This document shows, one piece after another, positions 25,001 to 33,631 of a stretch of 48,235 nt of DNA; position 1 is the stretch's first letter, and every line of letters begins with the position of its first letter. Under the pieces are notes generated by a model. That model made no database searches, had not been told where the DNA came from, and was given only the letters and a program-made list of their open reading frames with translations. A program made the position numbers and the translations under genes. Origin of the DNA: an uncultured bacterium (GTDB taxonomy: Bacteria; Bacillota_I; Bacilli_A; RFN20; CAG-826); assembly GCA_949299165.1 (NCBI GenBank), contig CASFZJ010000009.1, positions 1 through 48,235 of the forward strand. The letters are read 5' to 3'.

Positions 25001-25389
25001 GAAGTTATCTCGATTTCGATTTAATAGTCTATAATAAAGATAGTGGTAAAGAAGAACGACTCTCGGTAATGCTCAAGAAGAAGAGTGGTGGTGAAACCCA
25101 AACCCCATTCTATATCTCTGTCCTTGCATCATTTGCCCAGCTATATCATGTTAATGATGAAGGCGAAATGGGAAATACCTTGCGTCTTATTATATTTGAT
25201 GAAGCATTCTCCAAAATGGATAAGAACAGAATGACTGAAGCAATCAAACTTTTACGTAAGTTCTCACTCCAAGTTATTCTTAGTGCTCCATACGATAAGA
25301 TTCCAGATATTTCACCATTAGTTGATGAGACCTTGATTACATTGCACGACAAAAATAAGAGTTGCGTTCGTCTTTTTGAAAAAGAATAA
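22024..25389 (+). CDS. jetC: Wadjet JetC / MukB-like SMC ATPase
   Basis: The 1121-residue protein has SMC architecture. Walker A TGVNGSGKST is at 29-38. Long heptad-rich coiled coils lie at about 225-480 and 690-920, separated by a hinge-like region. The ABC signature SGGETQTPFY starts at residue 1021 and Walker B LIIFDEAFSKMD at 1055-1066 with the catalytic Glu1060. The SGGExQTPFY form of the signature is that of MukB/JetC, not canonical Smc. All catalytic elements are intact, so it should be an active DNA-translocating ATPase. It starts inside jetB and ends 19 bp before glgC, leaving no room for jetD. Confidence 0.92.
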   Translation: MKLLTRVKIINWHYFWDELIDIKPIVFLTGVNGSGKSTLIDAMEVVLLGDTSGRYFNKAAMEKSARTLKGYLRGEIGDNIEGGFQYLRNGRFTSYIALEFLDDLNNVPFVMGIVFDSFEDGSEEHHFFYLEAPIPINNFVKDRVPMDYKALLAFFNENYPEKFKFFDSNRQYQDFLKRKFGGLKDKYFSLLKKATSFTPITDITTFITQYVCDPQANIELDALQDNILQYKRLEVEATNIEKRVKRLEEIHQTYDVYKRQKENYVIAQYIIEKCQLEQSYTKLRNLNNLIEKNQRRISEIDEELKDFAENLKELEARKTKLISDRASNDTIRIAQNLKDEKRDCEDKIGAINQNVSVVRNSISTYVENFDRCARALIKDLDNVDVATLGEDRAEEIGELKESSKAVISACGSFRDTYLNDLTKLTKNDLSDFRDTLLIFKNHVSNLAVSLARTIQALEKGVREIRAQEQDIKKGTKSYDSRLVYIKNALEDRLESQFGKHIEVSIYADLVDINDLRWSNAIEGLLYAQKFNLFVAPKYYDDAYRILRNLLNEYSYYGTALVDEEKIIDREPICEEGSLAEEIITDHEGARAYTNFLLGRVHKSKDPREARESGNGITMECDLYRNFAMSRLNPRTYASSFIGRNLDSRFINEKARQLEANLENLKIYRDIKALIDEANRLELFTTSEMDNIFVLLKRISDLPGLRKTLEYIEDELKNNDSPLAQSLDSRIDDIDADIRSINESKDKVNLEKGNLIKDIETIKSERIIAEQNSIREKENSINSHYDPFLVSDQALPIYEKEIADGKSTLEIFQEFNVEFSRLQYLVNNINNQVIRLRRDYCQDYHLSYDVESENNDVFENELKEFRDVKLPEYKEKIKDSYDKATKQFKDDFIFKLRGAIEDVEDQIENLNNALKQSSFGRDLYRFTVRPSSVYRRYYDMLKDDLVINGGKDDTEFVEKYRDVMEDLFRQIVDVGDNSKNDLLMTNIAKFTDYRSYLDFDLIVYNKDSGKEERLSVMLKKKSGGETQTPFYISVLASFAQLYHVNDEGEMGNTLRLIIFDEAFSKMDKNRMTEAIKLLRKFSLQVILSAPYDKIPDISPLVDETLITLHDKNKSCVRLFEKE

Positions 25390-25408
25390 ATAAAGGAGGT
25401 CTACGCTA

Positions 25409-26524
25409 ATGGCGCAAAAAGTAGTTGCGATGATACTTGCGGGAGGGAAAGGCACCCGTTTAAAGGCTTTAACCAAAAAAATTGCTAAACCAGCAGTTCA
25501 TTTTGGTGGCAAATATCGTATCATCGATTTTTCACTTTCCAATGTTGCAAATAGCGATATTACAGTTTGTGGCGTTTTAACTCAATACGAATCAGCTGTT
25601 TTATCAAATTATGTTGGAAACGGTTCAACCTGGGGGTTTGATGGAGTTAATGGCAAATGTCAATCACTTGCTCCTCACCAAACTGAAGAAGGTGCAAATT
25701 GGTATAATGGCACAGCTGATGCAATTTACCAAAATCTTGATTTCTTAGATGATGAAGATCCAGAATATGTCTTAATTTTAAGTGGAGATCATATCTATAA
25801 AACAACTTATAATGACATGATTGATCTTCATATTAAATCTGGTGCCGTTTGTACAATTTCGGTTATTGAAGTTCCTTGGGAAGAAGCATCAAGATTTGGT
25901 ATTTTAGAGGTTGATAGCAACGATCAAATCACAAAATTCGTTGAAAAACCTAAAAAACCACAATCAAATCTTGCCAGTATGGGAATTTATGTCTTCTCTT
26001 ATAAAGAATTAAGAAAAGCTTTAGTAGAAGATGCAAAAGATGAAACAAGTTCACATGATTTCGGAAGCAATATCATCCCAAAACTCTTAAAAGATAATAA
26101 AAAAGTTATGGCTTATCGTTTCTCAGGTTATTGGAGAGACGTTGGAACACTTGATTCACTTCATGCAGCAAACATGGAACTCCTCCCATCAATGGGTAAA
26201 GAAGATATCATTCATTTCTCAGAATTCCCAACTGTTTTTAGTGAAGATACGCACTCAATGCCTCAATATATTGGCAAAAATGCCACAATTGATGACTCTT
26301 TAATTAATCAAGGGGCAATTATTCTTGGTTCTGTTGCTGAATCAGTTATTTCAAATGAAGTTTTTGTAGGCGAACAAGCAAGTGTTGTCAAATCAGTCGT
26401 TATGCCAGGCGCAAAAATTGGTAAAGGCGCCTATGTCTATAACGCAATTGTCGGACCAAACGTTGTCGTTAAAGATGGCGAAGTTATTAATAAGGACGGA
26501 AAAGACGTCTTGTTAGTTGATTAA
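25409..26524 (+). CDS. glgC: glucose-1-phosphate adenylyltransferase
   Basis: It makes ADP-glucose from glucose-1-phosphate and ATP, the first committed step of glycogen synthesis. The 371 residues contain the nucleotide-binding AGGKGTRL (11-18), FGGKYRIIDFSLSN, the catalytic SGDHIYKT, FVEKP, YWRDVGT, and a C-terminal left-handed beta helix. AAAGGAGG precedes the ATG. It starts 19 bp after jetC with no terminator, so read-through from the SMC operon is possible. Confidence 0.96.
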   Translation: MAQKVVAMILAGGKGTRLKALTKKIAKPAVHFGGKYRIIDFSLSNVANSDITVCGVLTQYESAVLSNYVGNGSTWGFDGVNGKCQSLAPHQTEEGANWYNGTADAIYQNLDFLDDEDPEYVLILSGDHIYKTTYNDMIDLHIKSGAVCTISVIEVPWEEASRFGILEVDSNDQITKFVEKPKKPQSNLASMGIYVFSYKELRKALVEDAKDETSSHDFGSNIIPKLLKDNKKVMAYRFSGYWRDVGTLDSLHAANMELLPSMGKEDIIHFSEFPTVFSEDTHSMPQYIGKNATIDDSLINQGAIILGSVAESVISNEVFVGEQASVVKSVVMPGAKIGKGAYVYNAIVGPNVVVKDGEVINKDGKDVLLVD

Positions 26525-26535
26525 GGAGACCTTTT

Positions 26536-27651
26536 ATGAATAATGTTTTAGCTCTTATCGATTTATATGATAATTCAGATTTAGGTCTTTTAACTAGAGA
26601 TAGACCTCTTGCTAGCACAACATTTTTAGGAAGGTACGCATTTATCGATTTCGCTTTATCAAATCTTTCAAATAGTGGAATTGATAACATTTGCGTTCTT
26701 GCTAAAAATCATTCAAATAGCATTTATAAACACATTGGAAATACTAATACATATTTAGCAAATCCAAAAACAGGTTATTTATCCATTCTTATCAATGAAG
26801 AAGGTATCATTAATCCAGTTTTTAATACTGATGTTAATAATATTAAAGAAAATGACTTCGTTTTATACGATGACAAAGTAAAATATGTCATCATTACAAA
26901 TAGTGCCTATATTATGAAAATTGACTACAAAAAAATAGTCGAAGATCATATTAAAAGCGGAAAACAAGTTTCACTTGTTTATAAAAATGTTGAAGATTCA
27001 ACTGAATTTTCTAAATGTTCAAAACTTGTAGTTGATAACTTAAATTGTGTTCAAAAAATTTATAAAGATAGAAAAACATCTCGTGCCAATATCTTACTTG
27101 ACACAATGGTTATCGACAAAAATCTATTACTTGATTTACTTTCTAAATCAAGTCAAATTTCAGCGATGATTAATGTTGAAAGTATGGTCGGTTATCTTGT
27201 TAACTTTGTTACAAGAGTTAACGCAATTGAATTTAAAGGATTCGTTCGTTTCTTTGATTCTCTTGAACATTACTTCAAATATTCTTTAGAATTTTTAAAT
27301 AATATTGAGGTTTTGCGCGAATTTTTCCAAGATCCAGAGTGGACATATTATACGACAACTCACAATTCTCACCCGGTTTTATATGGACCAAATGCAAAAG
27401 TTACTAATTCACTCGTTGCAAATGGAACAAATATTGAAGGCACGGTTAAAAATTCTATTATTTCTCGTGACGTCACGGTAGAAGAAGGAGCGATCGTTGA
27501 AAACTCAATTATTTTTACCCACACAGTTGTAAAAAGAGGAGTTCACTTAAAGAATGTAATTGCTGATAAACGTACTGTTTTTGAAAATAAAAAAGACGTT
27601 TATGGCACCGAAGAGCATCCTTTATATTTTCCAAGAGGAGTTATAGTTTAA
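26536..27651 (+). CDS. glgD: GlgD subunit of glucose-1-phosphate adenylyltransferase
   Basis: GlgD is a GlgC paralogue found in Bacillota that forms a mixed enzyme with GlgC and raises its activity. The 371-residue protein keeps the fold (RPLASTTFLGRYAFIDFALSN) but the GGxGxRL nucleotide loop of GlgC is replaced by a non-glycine segment, as expected for the regulatory subunit. The GDH catalytic motif is also replaced (ITNSAYIM). It lies 11 bp after glgC with AAGGAG upstream. Confidence 0.94.
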   Translation: MNNVLALIDLYDNSDLGLLTRDRPLASTTFLGRYAFIDFALSNLSNSGIDNICVLAKNHSNSIYKHIGNTNTYLANPKTGYLSILINEEGIINPVFNTDVNNIKENDFVLYDDKVKYVIITNSAYIMKIDYKKIVEDHIKSGKQVSLVYKNVEDSTEFSKCSKLVVDNLNCVQKIYKDRKTSRANILLDTMVIDKNLLLDLLSKSSQISAMINVESMVGYLVNFVTRVNAIEFKGFVRFFDSLEHYFKYSLEFLNNIEVLREFFQDPEWTYYTTTHNSHPVLYGPNAKVTNSLVANGTNIEGTVKNSIISRDVTVEEGAIVENSIIFTHTVVKRGVHLKNVIADKRTVFENKKDVYGTEEHPLYFPRGVIV

Positions 27652-27654
27652 TTT

Positions 27655-29106
27655 ATGAATGTTTTAATGGCAAGTAGTGAAGCTTTACCATTTTCTAAAA
27701 CCGGTGGTTTAGCTGATGTAGTTTATGCACTATCAAAATATATAGCAAAAAATTGTAAAGGCGATACGATGAGTGTCGTATCTCCTTTTTATGGTTCGAT
27801 TAATAAAGATAAATACAAATTTAAACTTCTTTATAGCTTTGATGTAAAGATGAATTGGAGAAAAATTCATACTGAAATCATGCATATAACTTATGAAGGA
27901 ATTGATTATTATTTAGTTAAAAATGATAATTATTTTGCTAGAAATGGTGGCCTTTATGGCTATTATGATGATGGAGAAAGATATGCTTATTTTTCTTTAG
28001 CAGTCATTGAACTCATTAAACTTTTGCCATATAAAATTGATGTTGTCCATTGCCATGATTGGCAAAGTGGCATGATACCTTGTCTTATTAAAGAAAGATA
28101 TCATAATGATACAATTGTTGGAAAAGTTAAATCGATTTTAACAATTCATAATCCTTTATTTAAAGGTTATTTTGGTGTTAATTCCTTATATGATTTTTAT
28201 GGATTAAGCGACAACTTATTCTATTCAGGAAAAATTAGACTTGATGGACAAGTTTCTACCTTAAAAGCTGGAATTTGGTATGCAGATAAAATCACAACCG
28301 TTTCACCAACTCACGCTTATGAACTTAAAACTCCAGATGGATCAAAAGGTTTATGGTATGACCTTATTTTAAGACAAAATGATTTTGTTGGAATCATCAA
28401 TGGAATGGATTATAAAGAATTCAATCCATTAACTGATAAAATGATTTATTTTAATTATGGTAAAAAGAATTTTTCTGAAGGAAAAAGAAAAAATAAAGAG
28501 GCTTTCTGCAAGGAATTTGAACTAGAACAAGGGAAACCATTATTTAGTGTCGTTTCTAGACTTTCAGATCAAAAAGGTCTTGAACTTATCAATGCAATGG
28601 CTGATTTTGTTGTTTCAAATGGTGCAAATTTTGCTCTTGTTGGAAGCGGAGAAAAATATGCCGAAGACTATTACAATGCTCTTCACATGAAATATCTCCA
28701 TAATGTTAGAGTTTATATAGGCTACAACAATGAGATGGCACATAAATGTTATGCAGCTAGTGATTTCTTCATTATGCCAAGTGCTTTTGAACCTTGTGGA
28801 CTTGGTCAAATGATTGCTCAAAGATATGGAACTCTTCCAATTGTTAGAAGAACGGGTGGCTTAAAAGATAGCGTAAAACCATATAATTATGGAATTAACA
28901 ATTTCAAAGACGCTGATGGATTTGGATTTGACAATTTCTCAGTAAATGATGCTTTAAAAGCAAGCGCTCAAGCTTTGATGGTTTATAATTCTAGACCAAA
29001 AGAATTTGAAAAAATGAGATTAAATGCTTTAAAAGCAGATCATAGTTGGACAAAACCATCTCAAGAATACTTAAAACTTTATCAAGAATTAAGTGAAAGA
29101 AAATAA
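27655..29106 (+). CDS. glgA: glycogen synthase (ADP-glucose type, GT5)
   Basis: It transfers glucose from ADP-glucose to growing alpha-1,4-glucan. The 483 residues show KTGGLADV near the N-terminus, the CHDWQSGMIP acceptor region, SRLSDQKGLELI, and the C-terminal EPCGLGQMIAQRYGTLPIVRRTGGL with the GT5 catalytic glutamate. It starts 3 bp after glgD, with AGAGGAG upstream. The branching enzyme GlgB and phosphorylase GlgP are not in the window. Confidence 0.96.
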   Translation: MNVLMASSEALPFSKTGGLADVVYALSKYIAKNCKGDTMSVVSPFYGSINKDKYKFKLLYSFDVKMNWRKIHTEIMHITYEGIDYYLVKNDNYFARNGGLYGYYDDGERYAYFSLAVIELIKLLPYKIDVVHCHDWQSGMIPCLIKERYHNDTIVGKVKSILTIHNPLFKGYFGVNSLYDFYGLSDNLFYSGKIRLDGQVSTLKAGIWYADKITTVSPTHAYELKTPDGSKGLWYDLILRQNDFVGIINGMDYKEFNPLTDKMIYFNYGKKNFSEGKRKNKEAFCKEFELEQGKPLFSVVSRLSDQKGLELINAMADFVVSNGANFALVGSGEKYAEDYYNALHMKYLHNVRVYIGYNNEMAHKCYAASDFFIMPSAFEPCGLGQMIAQRYGTLPIVRRTGGLKDSVKPYNYGINNFKDADGFGFDNFSVNDALKASAQALMVYNSRPKEFEKMRLNALKADHSWTKPSQEYLKLYQELSERK

Positions 29107-29109
29107 TAT

Positions 29110-29133
29110 GAGCCGGTAAATTCCGGCTCTTTT
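29110..29133 (+). terminator. intrinsic terminator of the glg genes
   Basis: A perfect 7-bp GC-rich stem (GAGCCGG / CCGGCTC) with a 6-base loop is followed by TTTT. It lies 3 bases after the glgA stop. Confidence 0.85.
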
Positions 29134-29224
29134 CATCCTCTTAAAAAAATAATGCGCCGAAATTAAATCTTCCGTATCTATTTATGCACTTTCTGCGTTT
29201 TTTGCACAAAATATTCATTTATTA

Positions 29225-29253
29225 TTGAAAGAATTCGCTTTAATTTCTATAAT
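29225..29253 (+). promoter_or_regulatory. promoter of the leuS T-box transcript
   Basis: TTGAAA (29225-29230) and a perfect TATAAT (29248-29253) are separated by 17 bp. Transcription is expected to begin near 29260. Confidence 0.8.
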
Positions 29254-29259
29254 TTTTCA

Positions 29260-29436
29260 AGATGATTAATTAATTTAATTAAGTTTTTAGAGAGCTAATG
29301 GTTGGTGAAAATTAGTAACTTAAAAATTAAGTCTCACATCTTTATCTAAAATATAAATGAGTGCGTATAAATTTATACGAACTAAGGTGGTACCACGTGA
29401 AAGCGTCCTTAGAATTTCTAAGGATTTTTTTATTTT
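29260..29436 (+). promoter_or_regulatory. T-box riboswitch (leucine) controlling leuS
   Basis: The leader carries the diagnostic T-box sequence AAGGTGGTACCACG (29384-29397) and a stem I AG-bulge region (AGAGAGCTAATGGTTGGTGAAA, about 29290-29310). A probable CTC leucine specifier is at 29333-29335. Stem III (CGTATAAATTTATACG, 29364-29379) precedes the T-box. The terminator TCCTTAG-AATTT-CTAAGGA with a T-run (29406-29436) competes with the antiterminator. Uncharged tRNA-Leu should stabilise the antiterminator and allow leuS expression. The specifier assignment is inferred by position. Confidence 0.93.
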
Positions 29437-29449
29437 TAGGAGGTCATGT

Positions 29450-31855
29450 ATGTACAATCATAAAGAAGTTGAAGCAAAATGGGCTAAAATTTGGGATGAA
29501 AGAAAAGAATATAAATGTGATACTAACGATTTTTCAAAACCTAAATATTATGCCTTAGATATGTTCCCTTATCCAAGTGGACAAGGTTTGCATGTTGGTC
29601 ATCCAGAAGGATATACTGCAACCGACATTGTTTCACGTATGAAAAGAATGCAAGGTTTTAATGTTTTACATCCTATTGGTTGGGATGCATTTGGTCTTCC
29701 TGCCGAACAATATGCGATGAAAATGAATGAGCATCCTGAAAAATTCACTTTAAAGAATATTGATAATTTTAGAAGACAAATCAAAATGCTCGGATTTTCC
29801 TATGATTATGATAGAGAAATCATGACTTGTGATCCTAAATATTATAAGTGGACTCAATGGATTTTTAAGAAGATGTATGACAATGGCTTAGCCTATGTTG
29901 ATTATAAACCTGTTAATTGGTGCCCTGAACTCGGCACAGTTTTAGCAAATGAAGAAGTAATTGATGGAAAATCCGAAAGAGGTGGCTACCCTGTTATTAG
30001 AAAGCCAATGAGACAATGGATGTTAAAAATTACATCTTATGCTGATAGACTTGACGAAGATTTGAAAGGTCTTGATTGGCCACAATCAACAATTGAACTC
30101 CAACATAACTGGATTGGAAAGTCTCTCGGAACTGAAGTTATCTTTAAAATCGATGGCTGTGAAAAGTCGTTCAAAGTTTTCACGACTAGAGCCGATACCC
30201 TTTTTGGATGTACATATTGTTGTCTCGCTCCAGAGCACAAACTAGTTAAAGAAATCGTTACTGATGAGCAAAAATCCGCCTGTGAAAACTATATTGAAGA
30301 AGTTTCACACAAGTCTGATTTAGATAGAACTGAACTTAATAAAGATAAAACTGGTGTCTTCACTGGAAGATATGCAATCAATCCTATCAACAACAAAAAA
30401 GTTCCAATTTGGATTGCAGATTATGTTTTAGCAAGCTATGGAAGCGGAGCGGTTATGGCGGTTCCTGCACATGATGATAGAGATTATGCTTTCGCTAAAA
30501 AATATAACTTAGAAATGATTCAAGTTCTTGAAGGTGATATTTCAAGCGAAGCAATGACTGATGATGCAAAACATATTAATAGTGATTTTATTAATGGATT
30601 AAATATTGAAGAAGGCAAAAAGTTAGTTACAGAAAAATTAATTGAATTAAATGCTGGAAATTATAAAGTAAATTACAAACTAAGAGATTGGTTATTCTCA
30701 AGACAAAGATACTGGGGCGAACCAATTCCAATTATCACTTTTGATGATGATTCAACAATGGTTAGTGTAGATGAAAGCGAATTGCCATTAGTTCTTCCTG
30801 AACTTAGCGAATATAAACCAAGCGGAACTGGTGAATCTCCATTAGTTCACGCTAAAGAATGGTTGCATATTGAAAAAGATGGAAGAAAAGCCACAAGAGA
30901 AACCAATACAATGCCACAATGGGCAGGAAGCTGCTGGTATTATCTTAGATATATTGACCCAAAAAATGATAAATGTATCGCTGATAATAAATTGTTAGAC
31001 CATTGGCTACCTGTTGATCTTTATATTGGTGGGCAAGAACACGCAGTTTTACATTTACTTTATGCTCGTTTTTGGCATAAATTCTTATATGATCAAGGTG
31101 TTGTTTCAACAAAAGAACCATTCAAGAAACTTTTCCACCAAGGTATGATTCTTGGCGAAAATGGTGAAAAAATGTCTAAATCTAGAGGAAATGTTATTAA
31201 TCCAGATGAAATTGTTGAAAAATATGGCGCTGATACTTTAAGACTTTATGAAATGTTTATGGGCCCACTTGAAGCCTCTTTACCTTGGTCAAGCAAGGGA
31301 TTAGAAGGTGCAAGAAGATTTATTGATAGAGTTTATAGAATGTTTGAAGATGAAATTTTCTTTAAGAAAGTTGTCGACACAAATGATGGTAAACTTGACT
31401 ATGTCTATAATGTAACAGTAAAAAAAGTTACGAAAGACTTTGAAAATCTACAATTCAATACAGCTATTTCTCAAATGATGATTTTTGTTAATGAACTTTA
31501 TAAAGCTGAAAAGATTTATAAACCATATTTAGAAAATTTCATTAAGATGTTTGATTGTATTTGTCCTTTTATTGGTGAAGAAATTTGGCATAAATTCTTC
31601 AACCATGAAGATATGATAACTTATGCATCTTGGCCAACATATGATGAAAGTAAAACAGTTCTTTCAAAAATTACAATTGGTGTTCAAGTTAACGGCAAGT
31701 TAAGAGATACAATTGAAGTCAATAAAGATGAAGAAGATGACAAAGTAAGAGAAGGCGCGCTCGCTTCTGAAAAAATTCAAAACTTCATTAATGGCAAAAC
31801 AATTGTCAAAGTAATTGTTGTTAAAAATAAGATTGTTTCAATTGTTGTCAAATAA
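29450..31855 (+). CDS. leuS: leucyl-tRNA synthetase
   Basis: It charges tRNA-Leu with leucine. The 801-residue protein contains HVGH (48-51), the CP1 editing domain with TTRADTLFG, and KMSKS (574-578), plus the C-terminal anticodon-binding and tRNA-elbow regions. The start at 29450 follows AGGAGG (29438-29443) that sits just after the T-box terminator. A longer in-frame ATG at 29357 would begin inside the riboswitch and is rejected. Confidence 0.97.
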   Translation: MYNHKEVEAKWAKIWDERKEYKCDTNDFSKPKYYALDMFPYPSGQGLHVGHPEGYTATDIVSRMKRMQGFNVLHPIGWDAFGLPAEQYAMKMNEHPEKFTLKNIDNFRRQIKMLGFSYDYDREIMTCDPKYYKWTQWIFKKMYDNGLAYVDYKPVNWCPELGTVLANEEVIDGKSERGGYPVIRKPMRQWMLKITSYADRLDEDLKGLDWPQSTIELQHNWIGKSLGTEVIFKIDGCEKSFKVFTTRADTLFGCTYCCLAPEHKLVKEIVTDEQKSACENYIEEVSHKSDLDRTELNKDKTGVFTGRYAINPINNKKVPIWIADYVLASYGSGAVMAVPAHDDRDYAFAKKYNLEMIQVLEGDISSEAMTDDAKHINSDFINGLNIEEGKKLVTEKLIELNAGNYKVNYKLRDWLFSRQRYWGEPIPIITFDDDSTMVSVDESELPLVLPELSEYKPSGTGESPLVHAKEWLHIEKDGRKATRETNTMPQWAGSCWYYLRYIDPKNDKCIADNKLLDHWLPVDLYIGGQEHAVLHLLYARFWHKFLYDQGVVSTKEPFKKLFHQGMILGENGEKMSKSRGNVINPDEIVEKYGADTLRLYEMFMGPLEASLPWSSKGLEGARRFIDRVYRMFEDEIFFKKVVDTNDGKLDYVYNVTVKKVTKDFENLQFNTAISQMMIFVNELYKAEKIYKPYLENFIKMFDCICPFIGEEIWHKFFNHEDMITYASWPTYDESKTVLSKITIGVQVNGKLRDTIEVNKDEEDDKVREGALASEKIQNFINGKTIVKVIVVKNKIVSIVVK

Positions 31856-31898
31856 AAAACTATACAAATTTTAAAAAAAGTCCAAGAAAATTGAAAAT

Positions 31899-31931
31899 TT
31901 CCCAGGAATATTTAAAATCCTGGGAATTTTT
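31899..31931 (+). terminator. leuS terminator, member of the dispersed hairpin family (locus C)
   Basis: TCCCAGGA and TCCTGGGA form a perfect 8-bp stem around the loop ATATTTAAAA, identical to the loop of the priA terminator. The T-run after it is interrupted (AATTTTT). Repeat-like sequence (TCCAAGAAAATTG) lies directly upstream. Confidence 0.65.
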
Positions 31932-31960
31932 AGCAAATTCTGTATATTTTTTCAAAATAT

Positions 31961-31989
31961 TTGACTTTTGCATGTTTTAATGTTTTAAT
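31961..31989 (+). promoter_or_regulatory. coaX promoter
   Basis: TTGACT (31961-31966) and TTTAAT (31984-31989) are separated by 17 bp, about 50 bases before the coaX ATG. The 21-base segment AAAATATTTGAnTTTTGCATG around the -35 box recurs at about 2733-2752 after the GNAT gene. Confidence 0.6.
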
Positions 31990-32038
31990 TAGACAGTAAA
32001 ATTCACGGTACTTTTATAAGACTGTAGAAAGGACAAAT

Positions 32039-32803
32039 ATGGTTTTATGTGTTGATTGCGGAAACACAATGATTAAGTTCGCTTTAATTGAAAACGGACA
32101 AATCATTAAGTCTTTCCAAATTAGAACTTTGAAGGATAGGAGTGACGATGAGTATGCCTATTCTTTTTCATCGTTAATTAAAAGTGATGTTAAGGTTGAA
32201 GGGGCTATTATCTCTAGCGTTGTGCCTTTATTAACCGCTGTTTTATTTAATGCTATTAAAAGAAGTTTTAAAATCGTACCTATGATAGTAGGTAAAGAGC
32301 TTAAGACAAAAATGCCCATTAAAATTGATAATCCAAGTGAACTTGGAAGCGATATGTTAATTGGCGCACTTGCAGCAAGAGCAAAGTTTGGAAACTCTGT
32401 TCTAATCGCTGATTTGGGCACAGCAACTAAAATATATGTTGTTAACGATAAAGGTGCTTTTATTGGTGGAGCAATTACTTGTGGAATGGAAGTTTCTTTA
32501 AAAGGATTAGTTAGTTCAACAAGTCAACTTCTTGAAACGCCTATGGTTTTGCCTAACAAAATTATTGGTAAAAACACAAAAGATAGCATAGAATCTGGCA
32601 TTGTTTATGGCCAAGCGTTCATGATTAAAGAATTTGCTAAAGAAATGGAACAAGAATGTGGCTATAAATTGACTAAAGTTTTAACTGGTGGATTCTCAAA
32701 AATTATCAGAAATATTTTAAATGATTTTAATTATGATGAAGATCTTTGTCTTGAGGGTCTTTATGAAATTTATAAGATGAATGAGGTAAAAAAAGATGAG
32801 TAG
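32039..32803 (+). CDS. coaX: type III pantothenate kinase
   Basis: It phosphorylates pantothenate, the first step of coenzyme A synthesis. The 254-residue ASKHA-fold protein has the type III motifs: the phosphate loop DCGNT (6-10), GSDMLIGALAA near 103, and DLGTATKIYVV followed by GGAITCGMEVS. AGAAAGGAC precedes the ATG. Its last 8 bases overlap the ECF S-component gene, linking uptake and phosphorylation of the vitamin. Confidence 0.93.
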   Translation: MVLCVDCGNTMIKFALIENGQIIKSFQIRTLKDRSDDEYAYSFSSLIKSDVKVEGAIISSVVPLLTAVLFNAIKRSFKIVPMIVGKELKTKMPIKIDNPSELGSDMLIGALAARAKFGNSVLIADLGTATKIYVVNDKGAFIGGAITCGMEVSLKGLVSSTSQLLETPMVLPNKIIGKNTKDSIESGIVYGQAFMIKEFAKEMEQECGYKLTKVLTGGFSKIIRNILNDFNYDEDLCLEGLYEIYKMNEVKKDE

Positions 32804-33572
32804 AAGAACTAGTTTCTACATTGCTTTTGATGCAATGTTCCTTGCGCTTTTTGTGATTTTTTCTTTTGTGCCTAATATTGGTTATATAACTTTTGGTCCA
32901 ATTAGTTTTACAACAATTCATATCCTTGTTTTAGTTGGCGCTTTACTTTTTGGAAAATGGCAAGGATTACTATTTGGAACCTATATGGGCGTACTGTCTC
33001 TTCTTGTTTCTTTACAATATCCTGGGACAGTAAATTACCTATTTTTAAATCCATTTGTTTCGGTTTTACCACGTATGCTTTTTGGATTTTTAGCAGGTCT
33101 AATTTTTGATATTTTCAAAAAAAAGTCGACTTTTGCAGGGTTTTTAATGATTTCAGCGCCTTTATGCGGAATTCTAACTTTATTACACACAGTATTAACT
33201 TTGTTATTTTTATATATTTTTGGCTATCTTGATGTGTTCTATATTTCCTACGCAATGGGCCTAACTGATATTATTGAAGCAAATAATAATGCGTTTGGAA
33301 GTTTTGGAAATTTCATTGCAGCTTTCATTGCTCCTGGTACAGTTTGTGAAATGGCTGGAGCAATTGTATTATCACCTGCTATTATGGGCGTTTTATATAA
33401 AGCAGTAATTAAGAAAAACGAAAATAGTTTTGGTATTAATGTTCATTTTCTTCCTGAAAATAGCGAAAATGCTTTATCAAAGAAACAATTAATCACAATT
33501 ACAGTAATTTTTGGTGTTGTGATTGTTGTTTTAGCAGCACTTGTTTTATTCCTTTATTACTATTTTAAATAA
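32796..33572 (+). CDS. ECF transporter S component, probably pantothenate-specific
   Basis: The 258-residue membrane protein has six main hydrophobic helices in the first 210 residues and an extra C-terminal helix (about 228-257). The N-terminal helix followed by the TTIHILVLVGALLFGKWQGLLFG segment is typical of the S-component superfamily, which binds vitamins and works with the EcfAA'T module encoded elsewhere. Overlap with coaX makes pantothenate (PanT) the likely substrate; this rests on context. The C-terminal extra helix is unusual for an S component. Confidence 0.8.
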   Translation: MSRRTSFYIAFDAMFLALFVIFSFVPNIGYITFGPISFTTIHILVLVGALLFGKWQGLLFGTYMGVLSLLVSLQYPGTVNYLFLNPFVSVLPRMLFGFLAGLIFDIFKKKSTFAGFLMISAPLCGILTLLHTVLTLLFLYIFGYLDVFYISYAMGLTDIIEANNNAFGSFGNFIAAFIAPGTVCEMAGAIVLSPAIMGVLYKAVIKKNENSFGINVHFLPENSENALSKKQLITITVIFGVVIVVLAALVLFLYYYFK

Positions 33573-33631
33573 GCAATTATCTATTTTTTACATAACTTTG
33601 TTATATAATTTCTAAGAAATGAGGTTTTAAT

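Noticed and set aside
19970-25389. Complete four-gene Wadjet defence system
   Set aside because: No jetD candidate exists upstream or downstream. The next gene is clearly glgC, and the gene before jetA is a small divergent membrane protein.
29357-29449. 31-residue N-terminal extension of LeuRS
   Set aside because: The extension would be encoded by the T-box antiterminator/terminator region. The real start at 29450 follows a perfect AGGAGG.
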